From positions 1,640,338-1,704,337 of the forward strand of contig NW_024732415.1 of the NCBI RefSeq assembly GCF_018991925.1: a DNA stretch of 64,000 nucleotides, written 5' to 3'. The notes beneath the pieces were generated by a model. The model ran no database searches, was not told the DNA's origin, and saw only the letters and a program-made list of their open reading frames with translations. The first letter of the stretch is position 1; every line of letters starts with the position of its first letter. Positions 33,455-48,449 of this stretch are shown piece by piece. The position numbers and the translations under genes were made by a program. This stretch comes from Homarus americanus. Lineage: Eukaryota > Arthropoda > Malacostraca > Decapoda > Nephropidae.

Positions 33455-36212
33455 GCAGGGCATGAAGACCTGGCGGGGTACGAGGACCTGGCGGGGTACG
33501 AGGACCTGGCGGGGTACGAGGACCTGGCGGGGTACGAGGACCTGGCGGGGTACGAGACCTGGCGGGGTACGAGGACCTGGCGGGGTACGAGGACCTGGCG
33601 GGGTACGAGGACCTGGCGGGGTACGAGGACCTGGCGGGGTACGAGGACCTGGCGGGGTACGAGGACCTGGCGGGGTACGAGGACCTGGCGGGGTACGAGG
33701 ACCTGGCGGGATACGAGGACCCGGGCATGAGGACCTGGCGGGCATGAGGACCTGGCGGGGTACGAGGACCTGGCGGCATGAGGACCTGGCGGGGCATGAG
33801 GACCTGGCGGGGTGATGAGGACCTGGCGGGGTACGAGGACCTGGCGGGCACGAGGACCAGGTGGGTACAAAGACCTGGCGGGGTACGAGGACCTGGCGGG
33901 GCATGAGGACCTGGCGGGGTACGAGGACCTGGCGGGGCACGAGGACCTGGCGGGTACAAAGACCTGCGGGGCATGAGGACCTGGCGGGGTACGAGGACCT
34001 GGCAGGGTACGAGGACCTGGCGGGTACGAGGACCTGGCGGGCATGAGGACCTGGCGGGTACGAGGACCTGGTGGGGCACGAGGACCTGGCGGGTACAAAG
34101 ACCTGACGGGGTACGAGGACCTGGCGGGGTACGAGGACCTGGCGGGGGTACGAGGACCAGGTGGGGTACAAAGACCTGGCGGGGTACGAGGGACCTGGCA
34201 GGGTACGAGGACCTGGCGGGGTACGAGGACCTGGCGGGGCATGAGGACCTGGCGGGGTACGAGGACCTGGTGATACGAGGACCTGGCAGGTGCGAGACCT
34301 GGCGGGGTATAAAGACCTGACGGGGCACGAGGACCTGGCGGGTACGAGGACTGGCAGAGACCAGGGGTACAAAGACCTGGCGGGTACGAGGACCTGGCGG
34401 GGTACAAAGACCTGGCGGGTACGAGGACCTGGAGGGGTACGAGGGACCTGGCGGGATGAGGACCTGGCGGGTACGAGGACCTGGCAGGAGGCCGAGGACC
34501 TGGCGGGGTACAAAGACCTGGCGGGGTACGAGGACCTGGGGTACGAGACCTGCGGTGCATGAGGACCTGGGCATGAGGACCTGGCGGGGTACGAGGACCT
34601 GGCAGGGTACGAGGACCTGGTAGGTACGAGGACCTGGCGGGGTACGAGACCTGGCGGGGTACGAGGACCTGGCAGGGGCGCGAGAACCTGGCGGGGTACA
34701 AGGACCTGGCGGGGTACGAGGACCTGGCGGGTACGAGGACCTGGCAGGCACGAGGACCTGGCGGGCATGAGGACCTGGCGGGGTACGAAGACCTGGCGGG
34801 CATGAGGACCTGGCGGGGTACGAGGACCTGGCGGGTACAAAGACCTGACGGGGCACGAGGACCTGGCGGGGTATGAGGACCTGGCGGGGTACGACCTGGC
34901 GGGTACAAAGACCTGGCGGGGTACGAGGACCTGGCGGGGGCATGAGGACCTGGCGGGCATGAGACCAGGTGGGTACAAAGACCTGGCGGGTACGAGGACC
35001 TGGCGGGGTACGAGGACCTGGCGGGGTGCGAGACCTGGCGGGCATGAGGACTGGCGGGTACGAGGACCTGGCGGGGCATGAGGACCTGGCGGGGTACAAA
35101 GATCTGCGGGGCACGAGACCTGGTGTACAGAGACCAGGTGGGGTACAAAGACCTGGCGGGGTACGAGGACCTGGCGTGGCATGAGGACCTGGCGGCATGA
35201 GGACCTGAGGGGTGATGAGGACCTGGCAGGGCATGAGACCTGGCGGGGTACGAGGACCTGGCGGGGTACGAGACCTGGCGGGGCATGAGGACCTGGCGGT
35301 ATGAGGACCTGCGGGGTACGAGGACCTGGCGGGTCAAAGACCTGGCGGGGTATGAGACCTGGCGGGGTACGAGGACCTGGCGGGGTACGAGGACCTGGCA
35401 GGGTACGAGGACCTGGCAGTACAAAGACCTGGCGGGTACGAAGACCTGGCGGGTACGAGGACCTGGCAGGGTACGAGACCTGGCGGGGTACGAGGACCTG
35501 CAGGGTATGAGGACCTGGCGGGTACGAGGACCTGGCGGGGTACAAAGACCTGCGGGGTACGAGGACCTGGCAGGGTACGAGACCTGGCGGGGCAGAGACC
35601 TGGCGGTGCGAGGACCTGGCGGGGCGAGACCTGGCGGGGTACGAGGACCTGGCGGGGTGCAAAGACCTGGCGGGCATGAGGACCTGGCGGGGGTACGAGG
35701 ACCTGGCGGGGTACAACTGGCGGGGCATGAGACCTGGGGGGTACAAAGACCTGAGGGGAAGGACCTGGCGGGTACGAGGACCTGAGGGGTACGAGGACCG
35801 GGGTACGGACCTGGGGCATGAGGACCTGGCGGGGTACGAGGACCGGCGGGGTACGAGGACCTGGCGGTACGAGGACCTGGCGGGTACAAGGACCTGGCGG
35901 GGTACGAGGACCAGGTGGGTACAAAGACCTGGCGGGGTACGAGGACCTGACGGGATACGAGGACTTGACGGGGTACGAGGACCTGGCAGGGTACGAGGAC
36001 CTGGCTGGGTACGAGGACCTGGCAGGGTACGAGGACCTGGCAGGGTACGAGGACCTGGCTGGGTACGAGGACCTGACGGGATACGAGGACTTGACGGGGT
36101 ACGAGGACCTGGCGGGGTACGAGGACCTGGCAGGGTACGAGGACCTGGCTGGGTACGAGGACCTGGCGGGGCACGAGGACTTGACGGGATACGAGGACCT
36201 GGCGGGGCACGA
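33455..36212. repeat. 18-bp minisatellite array, about 150 units
   Basis: The unit is GAGGACCTGGCGGGGTAC. The first 15 units and the last 17 are nearly perfect; the middle holds many variants (GCATGAGGACCTGGCGGG, GTACAAAGACCTGGCGGG) and 1-3 base losses. Because the unit is a multiple of three with no stop in any frame, very long ORFs appear on both strands (up to 920 codons on the minus strand, PARSSY or PPGPRT repeats). Frequent indels make them frame-shift among each other, so coding is unlikely. Confidence 0.98.
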
Positions 36213-37184
36213 ATTAGTATTTTTAGTGACCAACCTCTGTGTACCCTTGAACTTGCCAGCAGTACACTTCCTCTTCCTCCTCCTCCTCCTCCTCCTCTTA
36301 ATATTCTTCCTGTTTTCCACCTTTATCTGTGGTGCTTCTCTCTTCTGTTTTGTGACATTCTCCTCTTTCTCCCTCTCTCTCTCTCTCTCTCCCACCTACC
36401 TTCCTCCTCCGGCCTTTCCTTCCCCCTCCCTCTCCTCCTCCTAGACCAGAGGGACGATTAGGAATTCCCAGGTTCAAGTTGCTACGAGCGAGTCCCCCCA
36501 CCTCCCCCACCTCCCCCACCTCCTCCTATGTCTCTTCCCACCTTCTTCTCTACCCCCACCCCCCTTACGGCACACGGGTAGGATCCAGCAACAGGGGAGG
36601 TCATTACCCTTTTGCCATTGACCATGACCTTAGTAGGGGTATGGATGGGTATGGGGCATGGGGGGTGAGGAGCTATGGGTGGGGTGTGGGTGAGGAAGGG
36701 TGGGGGTGTGGGCGTGGGGTGGGGGAAAGGTGGGTAACGAACCTAACTCAATATCTATTTAACAGAAACAAATATTCATATACACGTAAATAAATTATCT
36801 CCCAAAATATATATATGAATATTTAAACTACAATACAGGAAAAAAAAACCCACAGAAATAACATAGAAATATAAATTAAACGATATATAACACAAAAAAT
36901 AACTTAGAAGAAATTTAACATAGTGAAAAAGGTATTATTTTAAAACTTTGAGAATATTAACTTGAAAAAAATATATTAAGAAGGTTTAGTTATGTAGTAG
37001 GTGTATGGGGTACAGGTAGTTGTGTGCTTAGGTAGGTGTGGGCAGGTGTGTGCAGGTGTGTGCAGTGTTGTAGTTATAGAAGATACAGTAGTTTGTGCTG
37101 GTGTGTGTGTGTGTGTGTAGTGTTGCAGTTGTGGAAAGATTAGTAAGGCAGGTGTGTGTGTAGTACTGCAAGATAGAGCCATGG
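36213..37184. other. Gene-free sequence with pyrimidine and G-rich tracts
   Basis: CT-rich tract at 36270-36450, G-rich GGGGTGGG at 36640-36735, then AT-rich. No gene supported. Confidence 0.55.
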
Positions 37185-37380
37185 TTATAGCACGTGTGTG
37201 TAGTGTTGCAGGACAGAAGGAAGGTCGTAGCAGGTGTGTGTAGTGTTGTAGGACAGAGGGCAGGTGTGTGTAGTGTTGTAGGACTGAGGGCAGGTGTGTG
37301 TAGTGTTGTAGGAGAGAGGGCAGGTGTGTGTAGTGTTGTAGGACAGACGGCAGGTGTGTGTAGTGTTGCAGGGAGGGAAG
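37185..37380. repeat. 30-bp tandem repeat, about 6 units
   Basis: The unit consists of GCAGGTGTGTGTAGTGTTG followed by TAGGACAGAGG. Spacing is 30 bp from about 37232. Confidence 0.95.
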
Positions 37381-37464
37381 AGGTGAAAGGAGAATGAAAT
37401 ATTGACCACAAGACGAAAACAACGACTGATGACTCAGCAACATTAATAGGTCATTAAGCGCGCG

Positions 37465-37496
37465 CGTACACACAGACACACACAGACACACACACA

Positions 37497-37543
<47 letters not shown>

Positions 37544-37680
37544 ACTCTCTCTCTCTTTTCAATTGTTCCTTAACCCCCAACAAAGACAAAACAACAACAA
37601 CAATAACAATAATAACAAAAACAACAACAACAACAACAATAATAACAACAAAAACAACAACAACAACAACAACAACAATC
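37465..37680. repeat. (AC)n and (AAC/AAT)n microsatellites
   Basis: AC with AGAC interruptions to 37545, a short CT run, then AAC/AAT triplets at 37587-37680. Confidence 0.96.
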
Positions 37681-38515
37681 ATCTTTCAAACTGTAAGGGG
37701 AAAGTGACTGTTTTTTTTTATACCAGTTAATTGGTAATGCATGAAGCGTAGGTGATGGTGCTGCTGATTAGGGAATGGGGAGGTAGTGCGGGGGGTGGGT
37801 GATTAGGGGGGTGTTAGTGGGTGATTAGGGGTATTGGTGGGTGATTAGGGGTATTGGTGGGTGATTACGAGGTACGGTAATGGACAAAATGAATATATTA
37901 CATAAATAAAAAAAAAGTAAAAAAAAAAATAAAGAACAAAAAATACAATGAAATTCAGAGTTACCAACACACTCACTTCCATTGTATAAGTAAACCCATC
38001 ACTACAGATAATAAATCACCCTTAAGTATCTCATCATACTTAGAATTCACTTTATACAACGAAGTTAAGTAATTTCACTCGTTCAGTTATATAAATTCTC
38101 CACGAGTGACAAATTCATATACACAAGAGTGAATCCGGATTTTTATTTCATCGGATTTTCGCATTTGACCCTACACGAACCCTCAGCGTTGGCGACACTT
38201 ACTAAGCGAGCGCCTCACCTCCTCTCAGCGTTGGCGACACTGTACTGTACACGGTGAAAGGAATGACTGATGGAAGTAAATGGTGTTAGTTCTCGTTCTC
38301 TAGTGGAATTACCTCGTTAGTTATGTTTAATGGCCCTTATGATGGCTATTTCTTTGATGACTAGTTTATCTTGAGATGTTTTAACCAGAGAGGGAAGGAA
38401 GAGAGTGGGAGGGAAGGAGGAAGAGAGGGAGGGAGATAAGGAGAGGAGGAAGAGAGAGAATCAGGGAGGGAGGGAGGAAGGGAGAAACGAGTAAGATGTA
38501 AGGATGTAAGGACGA
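37681..38515. other. Gene-free sequence with small repeats
   Basis: A 20-bp repeat, GGGTGATTAGGGGTATTGGT, occurs about four times at 37795-37868. The phrase CTCAGCGTTGGCGACACT is duplicated at about 38182 and 38225. Confidence 0.6.
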
Positions 38516-38568
38516 GGAGAGAGAGAGAGAGAGAGAGAGAGAGTTAATCAAACCCCAAATTATCTCGA

Positions 38569-38627
<59 letters not shown>

Positions 38628-38648
38628 GAAGAAGAACAACAACAACAA

Positions 38649-38717
<69 letters not shown>

Positions 38718-38878
38718 ATAAATAACAACAACATCAGCGAATACATCATCATCCAGGTAGGCCCCATCACCACCATCACCACCACCATCACCACCATCAT
38801 CACCACCATCACCACCACCATCACCACCACCATCACCACCACCATCACCACCACCATCACCATCATCATCATCATCCT
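38516..38878. repeat. Compound (GA)-(AAT)-(AAC)-(CAC/CAT) microsatellite
   Basis: GA at 38516-38542, AAT at 38571-38626, AAC at 38636-38716, CAC/CAT at 38767-38878. Four different repeats in 360 bases. Confidence 0.97.
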
Positions 38879-39170
38879 TCCCCTCCTTCAATCATTCACA
38901 TCCTTCCATTATATATCTTCCTTATCACTGTCTCCTACTCTCTATTCTTTCCTCCACCTTCCGGGTCTTTGTTCTACCTGTTATCTCATTAAGTGCCAGC
39001 CTCACCTGTTACCCCTAGTTAAGGTGCCAATTAGGGTGCCCCGTTGGTTTTAGTTCCCTGGGTAAATTAAATCCTGGGTACAGAGACATTGTTTCCCAGT
39101 TCCTGTGTTGGACTTGTCGTATTTTTTTTCCTTTAGACTTTTATTTGTTTCATTCATATATATTTTTACC

Positions 39171-39343
<173 letters not shown>

Positions 39344-40254
39344 AAACTAAGTGAATGATAATAAGGGATAAAGGAAGAGGAGAACGGATAGAGGAAGCAA
39401 ACACGAGGAAGACAGACGAATATTACAGAGAGATGAGGAAACGTGTTCTTATGTAAGTGAGTTTACTGTTATAAGGGGGGGAGAGGGGAGAGTGGAGGGG
39501 GATGCATAATGGGCAGGGGATGTGGAGAGGGCAAAAGGGCAGGAGTGGAATGTGGGAAGAAAAGGAGGTAGGATAGTGAGGGGGTAAGGGATAGGGGAAG
39601 GAAGGGGGAGAGAGAGAGAGAGAGAGAAGGAAGTAAGATAGGAAGGAAGGAAAGAAGGAAGAAGAGTGGAAAGGAGGAGAGAAAAACGGTGGAAGATGGA
39701 AAGCTGGGAGTGGAGGGAGGTGAACAGAGGGAGGGTCACTGACCTAGCAAGTAGAAGGCCACCCCCTTCATTATCTGCCTCCCTCTCTCAATTGTATCTG
39801 CATTTTTCTTAAACTGTTTCAATATTATCACAATCTTTACCAGTTCCTCTTCTTCTCATTTCTCTCTCTATCTTACTCTTCTTTCTTCGTCTTCCTCCTC
39901 ATATATTCGCCAGTTACTTCTATTTCTCCATTGTTTTTTATTATTATTTATCTTCCTTCTTCCTCTTTTATCATCTTCTCTTCTCCTTCACTTTCTCCAA
40001 CCTCTTCACCCTCTTTTACCTCCACCTTCTCTCTCGTTTCTCCCTCACCTTCTCCCTCTTCATCTCCACCTCTTCACCCTCTTCCTCCTCCACCTCGTCC
40101 TCCAGGTAAGGGTCGTAATTGAAGCCGTCACTTAATGTAATCTCACCCTTCAATAAGTCTGATAATACCTGTAAACCTTTTAATAAAACTCTAACGTCAA
40201 AGGTATAATATTATACTCAATTGTCTATGTCAATTTGCCTTCATTAAACTCAAG
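39344..40254. other. Gene-free purine-rich then pyrimidine-rich sequence
   Basis: GGAAGG-rich at 39470-39740 and CTTCTCC-rich at 39840-40105. No gene. Confidence 0.6.
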
Positions 40255-40480
40255 AACCTGGGTACGATAAGTATATTCCCTGGGCACGAGGTATGCTCCC
40301 TGGGCACGAGGTATGCTCCCTGGGCACGATAAGTATACTCCCTGGGTACGATAAGTATACTCCCTTGGTAACATAAGTATACTCCCTGGGCACGAGGTAT
40401 ACTCCCTGGGCACGAGGTATACTCCCTGGGGACGAGGTATACTCCCTGGGCACGAGGTATACTCCCTGGGCACCTTAAGG
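40255..40480. repeat. 20-bp tandem repeat, about 11 units
   Basis: The unit is CTCCCTGGGCACGAGGTATA; some units read GCACGATAAGTATA. Spacing is mostly 20 bp with a few 22-bp units. Confidence 0.95.
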
Positions 40481-40559
40481 GCCACATAACCTCATTAGAG
40501 AGTCGAAGATAAGACTCGGAGCCGTACATATAAACCTGTTGAAGAGGTGGCCGGCCTGG

Positions 40560-40797
40560 TACAACGACTACCACGACTACCACGACTACCACTACTACCA
40601 CTATCACGACTACCACTACTACCACTATCACGACTACCACTACTACCACTACCACGACTACCACTACTACCACTACCACGACTACCACTACTACCACTAC
40701 CACGACTACCACTACTACCACTACCACGACTACCACTACTACCACTACCACGACTACCACTACTATCACTACCACGACTACCACGACTACCACTACT
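40560..40797. repeat. 24-bp trinucleotide-derived repeat
   Basis: Units start CACGACTACCACTACTACCA and end CTAC; about nine copies. Confidence 0.96.
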
Positions 40798-41399
40798 AAC
40801 AATGAAATATAGTGAATATAGGATGACTGACCGGTTCTGCTCTTATCAGGCTGACCTTAGTGTTGCTATCAGGCTGACCTCTTGAGGATAGGGTAAGGAG
40901 GTCAACAAGAGGGAACAACAACCCACAACAGCCAGACATACATCATTCTTCTTCAGATTTTCACGGTAAAGTAAAATCATCCCAAGTAAGAACTAATTCA
41001 CCCCAAAAAAAATTGTGACTTCTGGACATGCACCTTCTCAACCATATCCACACAGGTGAGCAAGGACACGTACATACACGGATGGATGAGTTTTTAATGT
41101 GTGTGGTTTATTTGTACACGAAGATGGAGAATGAGGAAGGAAGGTTTGTGGCGTTCATTAACTACACCTATGGTAATATAGTAACAGTATACTCACGGAT
41201 ACACCTTTTAACACCACGGGTATACTATTCAAAATACACCAATTCCCTCACATACACCCAACAAGAATGACTTACTGTATAACCATCATCTATTATGTAA
41301 CAGTAATTCAATACTCTGGGAACTCAAGAACGAAAAGAAATTGTTTATTTTTTCAGAACTTAAAAAAATAAAAAAATAAACATTCACCTCAGCAAACCG

Positions 41400-41450
<51 letters not shown>

Positions 41451-41998
41451 GGAGGAATATCGGGTCTTATATTACTATTAACTTTCTAAGACAATATTTT
41501 TCCCTACGTTCTATTATATATTATCACTATATTTCTCTATATTTTTTCTTTAGTTGAGTTTTTAAAAGAATAAACCTTTGTTATGTGTATTTTTTTCCAA
41601 TTAATATTTTATTTGATTTTAGTATGTCATAAATTTAATTCGTTCTTGTCTATTTTCTTTCATTTCCGTTTATTTTCTTCATTTTCGTTTATCTTCTATA
41701 ATTTTCATTTATTTACATTTCGTTTTCTTCATTATCTGGACATTAATTCCTTATTTACACTAATATTTTTCGGTATTTAACCCCTCCAGTATTTTCTTTC
41801 TTCCCCCTTCCCCACAATTAAATTCTAATCAATAAACATAATTATTTTTCCATCACCAGCAAATATTTTAAACACAAACAAAGGCTAAAAATTGTATAAG
41901 AAACTCAACACTATTTACGTACTGTATAAAGAAGCAACATGACTAACACAAAACTGGTATTGATGATGATGGTGTAGAGAAGAGGGAAGACTTTCACT

Positions 41999-42002
<4 letters not shown>
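40798..42002. other. Gene-free AT-rich sequence
   Basis: (GT)24 at 41401-41449. No gene seen. Confidence 0.55.

Positions 42003-42083
<81 letters not shown>
42003..42083. repeat. (GA)40 microsatellite
   Basis: An uninterrupted GA run. Confidence 0.98.
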
Positions 42084-42085
<2 letters not shown>

Positions 42086-42328
42086 CACAAAGAACCACTC
42101 CGTCATCCACCTTCTTCCCTCATGTCCAAGAATACCCGACGTAATATTGTGTTCAGTTATGTTTCCTGTTATGGAAGAGAATATATATATAGGTCAGAGA
42201 CTTGTCACTATCTTGCCCCAGCTTTGGTTAAACTCAAATCACGCTTATGTAAACGTCACGCCATGGTCGGTAATCTGGTCTTGTTACACTCAAGATATAC
42301 CATAAAGATATTTAAAAAAATTCAGAAC

Positions 42329-42575
<247 letters not shown>

Positions 42576-43685
42576 ATAATAAAAGTGTTATATGAAAAAA
42601 GTGAATAAATGATAAATAAAGATTCAGAAAAAAACCCAGATGTTTTTAGCGATGAAAATGAATAACCTGTAAGTATTATTCATTTTTACGTTAATTTATT
42701 CATTTATTCATTGTCAGTGGCGGTAGTTAATGAGGGAACTATGCATGCTACAATCTCTCTTCCCGTTACTATCAGCATTACTGTTCACCGTTAATGACTG
42801 AGGTAACGGTAGAGTTATGAATATCGTTCCTTTTTTATTTTTAGGTTTACAACGGGAGTGTTGCTTTTATCGACTGTTGTTATGGTTAAGAGGAATAACA
42901 ACGGTTCCTTATTGACATCTGACGTAACGCGGTGTAAGGAGACTCCACCGTGATGACTTGAACGTGTCGGTGACTGAGCACACACACACACACACACATA
43001 CACACACATACACACACTCACACATACACACACACACACATACACACAACTGGGACCCCTCTCCTGTCACATACAAACACAACAACAAGTGAACTAACGC
43101 CATATTATCTATGTCAACAAAACCCAGCTGACTCATCTATAATTAATCCGGATTCACCGCACGCGTTCGTCTATATACGTATTAAGTAATCAACAACAAT
43201 AAACAGAGCCCGGGACACAAACAGATGGTAATAATTCAACAATTTATTTACAACAACTTAACCCGGATACACTACAAACGTTCGTCTATATAAATCCGGG
43301 TAGTCTTTCCTTCATTCTTATAGCTCCACGGGATTAAGAATGACAACAGCATCGGCACACAGGTATTAGAGCGTGATAAATGTATGTGTGTTTTATTGAC
43401 GTGTGTGTGTGTGTAAGTCTGATACTACACATGGGGTGAATATACAAGTCTTGTAGCCCTGATGCAGCTGTAGTGACCAACAGCTGCACGTGGACGGGGA
43501 TCAGTTCCAAGCTGGCTGGTGGTGAGGACGGTGTCAGATCTCTATCCTCAACCTGGCGCGACTGATGAGAGGATCAACGTCTCTTGATGGTTGGTTTACA
43601 GAGGCAATATAACTCTGTCGTCCTGGGATATACACACACACACACACACACACACGTAACGGAAGCCACGGACATGTGTAATATC

Positions 43686-43747
<62 letters not shown>

Positions 43748-44286
43748 AGTTCCCGGTATTGAAATATTTACTCATAACCATCATCTTAGTCTCCCCTTAA
43801 AATAGAAAATGATTATATTCTCGTTTTCTTTTACTGCCAGAGACGCTTCAGCTTTTTACAATACCTGTATATTATTATTTATATCTTTATCTCTGAGTTA
43901 TATCTATGAATCACACATGTCAGTCAGGGTTATTGAGAGAGAGAGAGAGAGAGAGAGAGAGTGCGGTAACAACAACAACAACAATAACAACAACAAGACA
44001 GCCACTACAGTACAGTACATCACATATCATACACACATCGTTCTCCATTAGCCACAGATGAAAGCACCACAACGAAACACCTCACCAGTTACCTGATCTC
44101 ATATGCAAATTAGCTCCTGTTCTCACAATGACTTTACTTATGTTACTCATATTGTCAAGTCAGGGAAGAAAAAGTAAGAATGATAAGTATGAATTTTGTC
44201 CCATAAACAAAGTCCTAAAACACATCTTGGTTGTCATGGCTACATCACACTTAAAGAAAATAGATCTTATAATAACAATGAAAGGG
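42576..44286. other. Gene-free sequence with several microsatellites
   Basis: (AC)n with ATAC interruptions at 42980-43047, (AC)n at 43630-43654, (GA)29 at 43690-43745, (GA)n at 43935-43962 and (AAC)n at 43969-43996. A diverged direct repeat, CGTTCGTCTATAT, is at about 43163 and 43280. Confidence 0.55.

Positions 44287-44363
<77 letters not shown>
44287..44363. repeat. (CTAT)19 tetranucleotide repeat
   Basis: A pure CTAT run. Confidence 0.98.
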
Positions 44364-44455
44364 CCTGCTGTGGGGGAGAATAAAAGGTAGAGAGCTAACA
44401 AAAACAACAATAAAGAATGACGAAAGTGTGGAAAGGAACAGGAAAGCAGCCGATC

Positions 44456-45827
<1,372 letters not shown>

Positions 45828-47747
45828 GACAGCCGTTCACCACCACACACAGCCGTCATCACCACCAGACACACAGCCTCATCCCACCACACACAGCCGT
45901 CATCAGCCGTCATCACCACCACACACAGCCGTCATTCATGCCGTCATCACCACCACACAGCCATCATCACCACCACACACAGCCGTCATCACACAGCCGT
46001 CATCACCACCACAGCCGTCATCACCACCACACACAGCCGTCATCACCACCAGACACACAGCCGTCATCACCACCACACACAGCCGTCATCAACACCACCA
46101 GTCATCACCACACACAGCCGTCATCACCACCACCAGACACAGCCGTCATACAGTCATGTCATCACCACCAGACACACAGCCGTCACCACACAGATCACCA
46201 CCACACAGCCGTCATCACCACACACACATCACATCACCACACACAGCCGTCATCACCACACACATCACACAGCCGCATGGCACCACCACACACAGCCGTC
46301 ATCACCACCACACACAGCCGTCATCACCAGACACACACAGCCGTCATCACAGACACACGGCCGTCGCACCACCAGACACAGCCGTCGTCAGACACACATC
46401 CGTCATCAGACACATCACCCACATCAGCCGTCAGCACCACCAGACACAGCCGTCATCACCACCAGACACACAGCCGTCACACGCACCACACACAGCCGCA
46501 CTCACACACACACCACCGTCATCACCACACACAGCCGTCATCGCACCAGACACACAGCCGTCATCACCACCAGACACACATCACCACCCACACAGCCGTC
46601 ATCATCACCAGACACAGCCGTCATCACCACACAGCCGTCATCACCACCAGACAGCCGTCATCACACAGACACAGCCGTCATCACCACCAGACACAGCCGT
46701 CATCACCACCAGACACAGCCGTCATCACACAGCCGCACAGCACACAGCCGTCATCACCACCAGACACACATTCATCACCACCAGACACACAGCCGTCATC
46801 ACCCACCAGACACACAGCCGTCATCACACACACATCATCACCACCACACAGCCGTCATCACCACGGCCGTCATTACAGCCGTCATCACCACCAGACACAC
46901 AGTCATCACCACCAGACACAGCCGTCATCACCACCACACAGCCGTCATCACCACCACACATCACACAGACACACAGCCGTCATCACCACCACACACAGCC
47001 GTCACACCACCACACACAGCCGTCATCACCACCAGCCGACACACACGTCATCACCCACCACACACAGCCGCCACACATCATCACCACCACACACAGCCGT
47101 CATCACCACCACACACAGCCGTCATCACCACCCACACACAGCCGTCATCACCACCACACAGCCGTCATCCACACAGCCGTCATCACCACACACAGCCGTC
47201 ATCACCACACAGACACACAGCCGTCATCACCACCACACAGTCATCACCACCACACAGCCGTCATCACCACACAGCCGTCATCACACACACAGCCGTCATC
47301 ACCACCAGACACACAGCCGTCATCACCACCACACACAGCCGTCATCACCACATCATCACACAGCCGTCATCACCACCAGACACACAGCCGTCATCACCAC
47401 CACACGCAGCCGTCATCACCACCACACACAGCCGTCATACACAGCCGTCATCACCACCACACCACCACACATCATCATCACCACCCAGACACACAGCCGT
47501 CATCACCACCACACAGCCGTCATCCACACACAGCCGTCATCACCACCAGACACACAGCCGCCAGTCATCACCACCACACACACACACAGCCGTCATCACC
47601 ACCACCCACCACAGTCATCACCACCACACACGCAGCCGTCATCACACACCACCACACAGCCGTCATCACCACCACACACAGCCGTCATCACCCACCACAC
47701 ACAGCCGTCATCACCACCACACACAGTCGTCATCACCACCATCACCA
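45828..47747. repeat. Approx. 22-bp CAGCCGTCATCACCACCACA minisatellite, about 90 units
   Basis: The core is CAGCCGTCATCACCACCACA with a variable CACA or GACACA spacer; units range from about 13 to 24 bp. Three overlapping long + strand frames (His/Ser/Thr/Pro) are open because the unit lacks stops. The constant part is CAGCCGTCATC; the CACCAC part varies in length. It ends about 10 bases before a TTAGG-type palindrome. Confidence 0.98.
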
Positions 47748-47767
47748 CGTAAACTTAACCTGCTAAC

Positions 47768-47817
47768 TTAACCTAACCTAACCTAACTGAGGGTAGGTCA
47801 GGTTAGGTTAGGTGACT
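47768..47817. repeat. Inverted TTAGG-type repeat (hairpin)
   Basis: CCTAACCTAACC (47772-47783) and its exact complement GGTTAGGTTAGG (47801-47812) flank a 17-base spacer. Two telomere-type tracts face each other. Confidence 0.93.
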
Positions 47818-48074
47818 TAAACATCGCGTAATTCCCCGTTTAAGTAACTCTAAGACATTCTCAAAGGTTAATAAATAAATATAACCGGATCTTGAGACAA
47901 ACAGGAGGGGCGAGTTACTACCACCTTGAAGTACACCAGCCAGCGGTCTCCTTCAACCAGTATTTACGAGACTTGAAGCTCCCCGGTGTCTCTTATAAAT
48001 GTTGTTGTACATTCAAGCCGGAACTATTGATAAGAAAAAGGTTACTCTCTGAATGTCTTCTTATGGTAAATCTG

Positions 48075-48106
<32 letters not shown>

Positions 48107-48164
48107 GCTATCTATCTGGCTGAATATCTATCTATCACTCATTATCACCCTTTACCAGCTCTCT
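47818..48164. other. Short unique stretch and (CTAT)n
   Basis: A frame at about 47904-48060 reads ASYYHLEVHQPAVSFNQYL then RDLKLPG. It is coding-like, but no family, acceptor quality or donor supports a gene. (CTAT)n at 48076-48135. Confidence 0.35.
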
Positions 48165-48355
48165 CACCTCGAGTGTGAGGTGAGTGTGTGGTGAGAGTGT
48201 GATGAGAGTATGGTGTGTGGTGAGTGAGTAGTGAGTATGTGGTGAGTGTGTGGTGAGAGTATGGTGTGTGGTGAGTGTGTGGTGTGTGGTGAGTGTGTGG
48301 TGAGATTTTGGTGTGTGGTGAGTGTGTGGTGAGTGTGTAGTGAGTGTGTGTAGTA
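48165..48355. repeat. GTGGTGAGTGTGTGGTGAGA minisatellite
   Basis: Variable units built from GTGTGGTGAGAGTATGGT and GTGTGGTGAGT. Confidence 0.93.
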
Positions 48356-48449
48356 ACTCATCATAAAATCCAAGTTCACAGTTGTCACTCATCTTGCCAG
48401 GTTCCCGTGAGTTACACTGGCACTTGTGAGTGGCTCTTAACTCTCTCTC

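Noticed and set aside
33448..36210. 920-codon minus-strand ORF, and overlapping 764- and 635-codon ORFs
   Set aside because: All come from the stop-free 18-bp unit. They overlap in different frames over the same array and change frame at indels, with no unique domain or signal.
40230..40802. 190-codon Val-rich minus-strand ORF
   Set aside because: Fusion of a triplet repeat and a 20-bp repeat; no unique sequence of useful length.
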